Shown: one piece after another, positions 63,701-64,000 of the stretch
Numbering within the stretch: the first letter of the stretch is position 1
Layout of the letters: every line of letters starts with the position of its first letter
NCBI GenBank assembly: GCA_944389815.1
Contig: CALXNS010000017.1
Span: forward strand, 1-64,000
Direction: 5' to 3'
Source: an uncultured Victivallis sp.
GTDB lineage: Bacteria > Verrucomicrobiota > Lentisphaeria > Victivallales > Victivallaceae
DNA length: 64,000 nucleotides
Translations under genes and position numbers: made by a program
The notes under the pieces: model-generated
The model's database searches: none
Told to the model about the DNA's origin: nothing
The model's input: the letters and a program-made list of their open reading frames with translations, nothing else

Positions 63701-64000
63701 CATTGTCGTGCGTTTCGGCGAAATTGACCAGCGTCCCGAACCGGTGGCTGCAAGTTTCCACATAGGGAAAATATCCGCTGATCTGATCGCGCGAATAATT
63801 CTGGAACAACTCCGAATACCCCCAGTCCAGTCCGGAACCTCCGAGCAGCGCCTCCTGAACCCGCGCCGGACCGCCGAGTCCCTCCAGCAGAAAGACCGTG
63901 TCCGGAAATTCCCGCCGCACCCGCGCAACGATGTAATTCCACGCCGCCTCGGGCAGCATGTAACCTGCGTCGCACCGGAAGCCGTCGACTCCCCGGCGGC
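60759..64000 (-). CDS. Bifunctional glycogen debranching-type enzyme, GH13 plus GDE (GH133-like), 5' end outside window
   Basis: The frame stays open to the right edge, so the N-terminus is missing. The first visible part is the end of a GH13 barrel: GVDGFRCDAGY at 63963-63993 holds the catalytic nucleophile Asp, FLLEGLGG the acid/base Glu and FAETHDNAR the stabilising Asp. After an alpha-amylase C-terminal sheet and a long middle region, the last 400 or so residues form the amylo-alpha-1,6-glucosidase domain (GYPWFLDWGRDTLIALRGLI, NRDTSDAPLWLI, ADDHIRPNQLFAL, YHNGTVWCWPF). Residue order matches the transferase-plus-glucosidase plan of eukaryotic AGL and of some bacterial enzymes. Activity on glycogen is inferred. 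Confidence 0.87.
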   Translation of the reverse strand, partial: RRGVDGFRCDAGYMLPEAAWNYIVARVRREFPDTVFLLEGLGGPARVQEALLGGSGLDWGYSELFQNYSRDQISGYFPYVETCSHRFGTLVNFAETHDNARLAAESPRFARLRFLVTALLAENGSFGFANGAEFFATEKIDVHGASALNWGASPNLVALIRRCNQLLADHPAFITGSRVELVQTGSGNVLAALRRSAEGKRLLILLNLDCRAVSPVHWPAGLTPERGVDLLTGRAMEFRREGNDLVFELAPGDGCCVSFEEEALPEFSGEPPRVLRQRADAMGYALRVARLGLQRAAMAGSPGEALRHDPEKFAEELGAAVTHWNEAFDPRRRVMIASGDLLLVESSRKFRIRLRTGDFTCYAGSSIPGDDGRQIVLLEPPVPPQERETVLTLEMVSFGADGTSAVSSGTILLLPPGERRKIQMEVDAAAVRSSNRCAFAANSNGGMSLFPAAWGRLTSKYNAILAANADRRYPVDRHTMWTRLRGWIRVNGYSQVIDLESLTSFRATPENRARWEFALPCGQGCRVRFEVTFEGAVDGDAVRFMFRRLTRAAESELDDVTPMRLILRADVEDRINHQLTKAYTGPEQRFPAATRVREDGFDFAPAERNLMLRMSAGRFVSQPEWNYMVDLPLERYYGLEDKTDLFSPGYFEIDLAGGESVVLTGHVTAPESAAIEVRWPREDAFETAVEPEQLFLPAMRRFLVKRDAFSTVIAGYPWFLDWGRDTLIALRGLIRGGFRAESEAVIRQFASFERAGTIPNMIRGNDDANRDTSDAPLWLIVAVRDFVAAAGNDALLKADCGGRALLEVLRSIVAHYRRGTPNGIRMDEASGLIFSPAHFTWMDTNFPAGTPREGYPIEIQALWHAALTFLGETELAGRVRHSLETLYFRRNPSRCSDCLHAASGVGAAAAEADDHIRPNQLFALTLGAVTDPARRRAILDGCEELIVPGGIRSLADRPVEYLLPVWRDGVLLNDPAAPYRGFYRGPEDTARKVAYHNGTVWCWPFPSYCEALYLVHGEAARERALALLLSAAGYFESGVPGELPEVADGDAPHHAGGCPAQAWSGSEFFRVYELLRSGK

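Overview
The window looks like a chromosomal segment of a GC-rich bacterium of the PVC superphylum, most likely Lentisphaerota (Victivallis-like). This is an inference from content. There are orphan pseudopilins with an N-terminal [16 protein letters not shown] segment and a C-terminal H-X9-DG motif, a GntR-LacI hybrid regulator beside a glycoside hydrolase and a Gfo/Idh/MocA oxidoreductase, further glycan-active enzymes, and a pilus-like envelope locus with the gene order of the Akkermansia Amuc_1098-1102 region. I see no rRNA, tRNA, CRISPR array, phage or insertion sequence.

Layout. 1-6.6 kb (plus strand): tail of an AraC-like regulator, then a sugar-catabolic module (regulator, pseudopilin, large secreted glycosidase, oxidoreductase). 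6.6-12.9 kb (minus): miaB, proB and two polytopic membrane proteins, a glycosyltransferase-like protein and an O-antigen-ligase/TPR protein. 13-17 kb (minus): a second pseudopilin isolated by its own promoter and two terminators, an atypical Ser/Thr kinase, clpX and clpP. 17-20 kb (minus): an esterase with two translationally coupled short chromate-transporter subunits, and a metallo-beta-lactamase-fold hydrolase. 20-24.5 kb (minus): a parE-parC pair whose ParC carries a long repetitive tail. 24.5-25 kb: a 500-base stretch without a gene that may encode a terminated small RNA. 25-28.6 kb (plus): a YwlE-like phosphatase, a fused RpiB-GlyA protein and serS.

From 28.7 kb to the end every recognised gene (24 in a row) lies on the minus strand. 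These are a two-lobed speD, a PpiD-like chaperone, folP-cdaA-cdaR (c-di-AMP synthesis), gyrA, gatB-recO, gdhA under a sigma-54-type promoter, the envelope/pilus-like locus (40.7-51.3 kb) headed by secG and tpiA, a lipoprotein, a lolC-lolD-MFS-dppB cluster, a GH78 rhamnosidase, and a GH13-GDE glycogen debranching enzyme that runs off the right edge.

The most interesting system is 40.7-51.3 kb. It comprises a PilM-PilN fusion, an Amuc_1100-like PilO-type protein, a protein combining a zinc-ribbon and calcium-type repeats, and two tandem secretins. There is no assembly ATPase and no pilin gene in the locus. All five proteins carry a Met/Gly/Pro-rich low-complexity segment, and two of them share the peptide MMMGPQGMP. 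I suggest, as inference, that this is a dedicated trans-envelope machine. Its substrates could include the orphan pseudopilins elsewhere in the window.

Starts were chosen from Shine-Dalgarno spacing and family alignment where possible. All functional calls come from reading the sequence; no database search was run.
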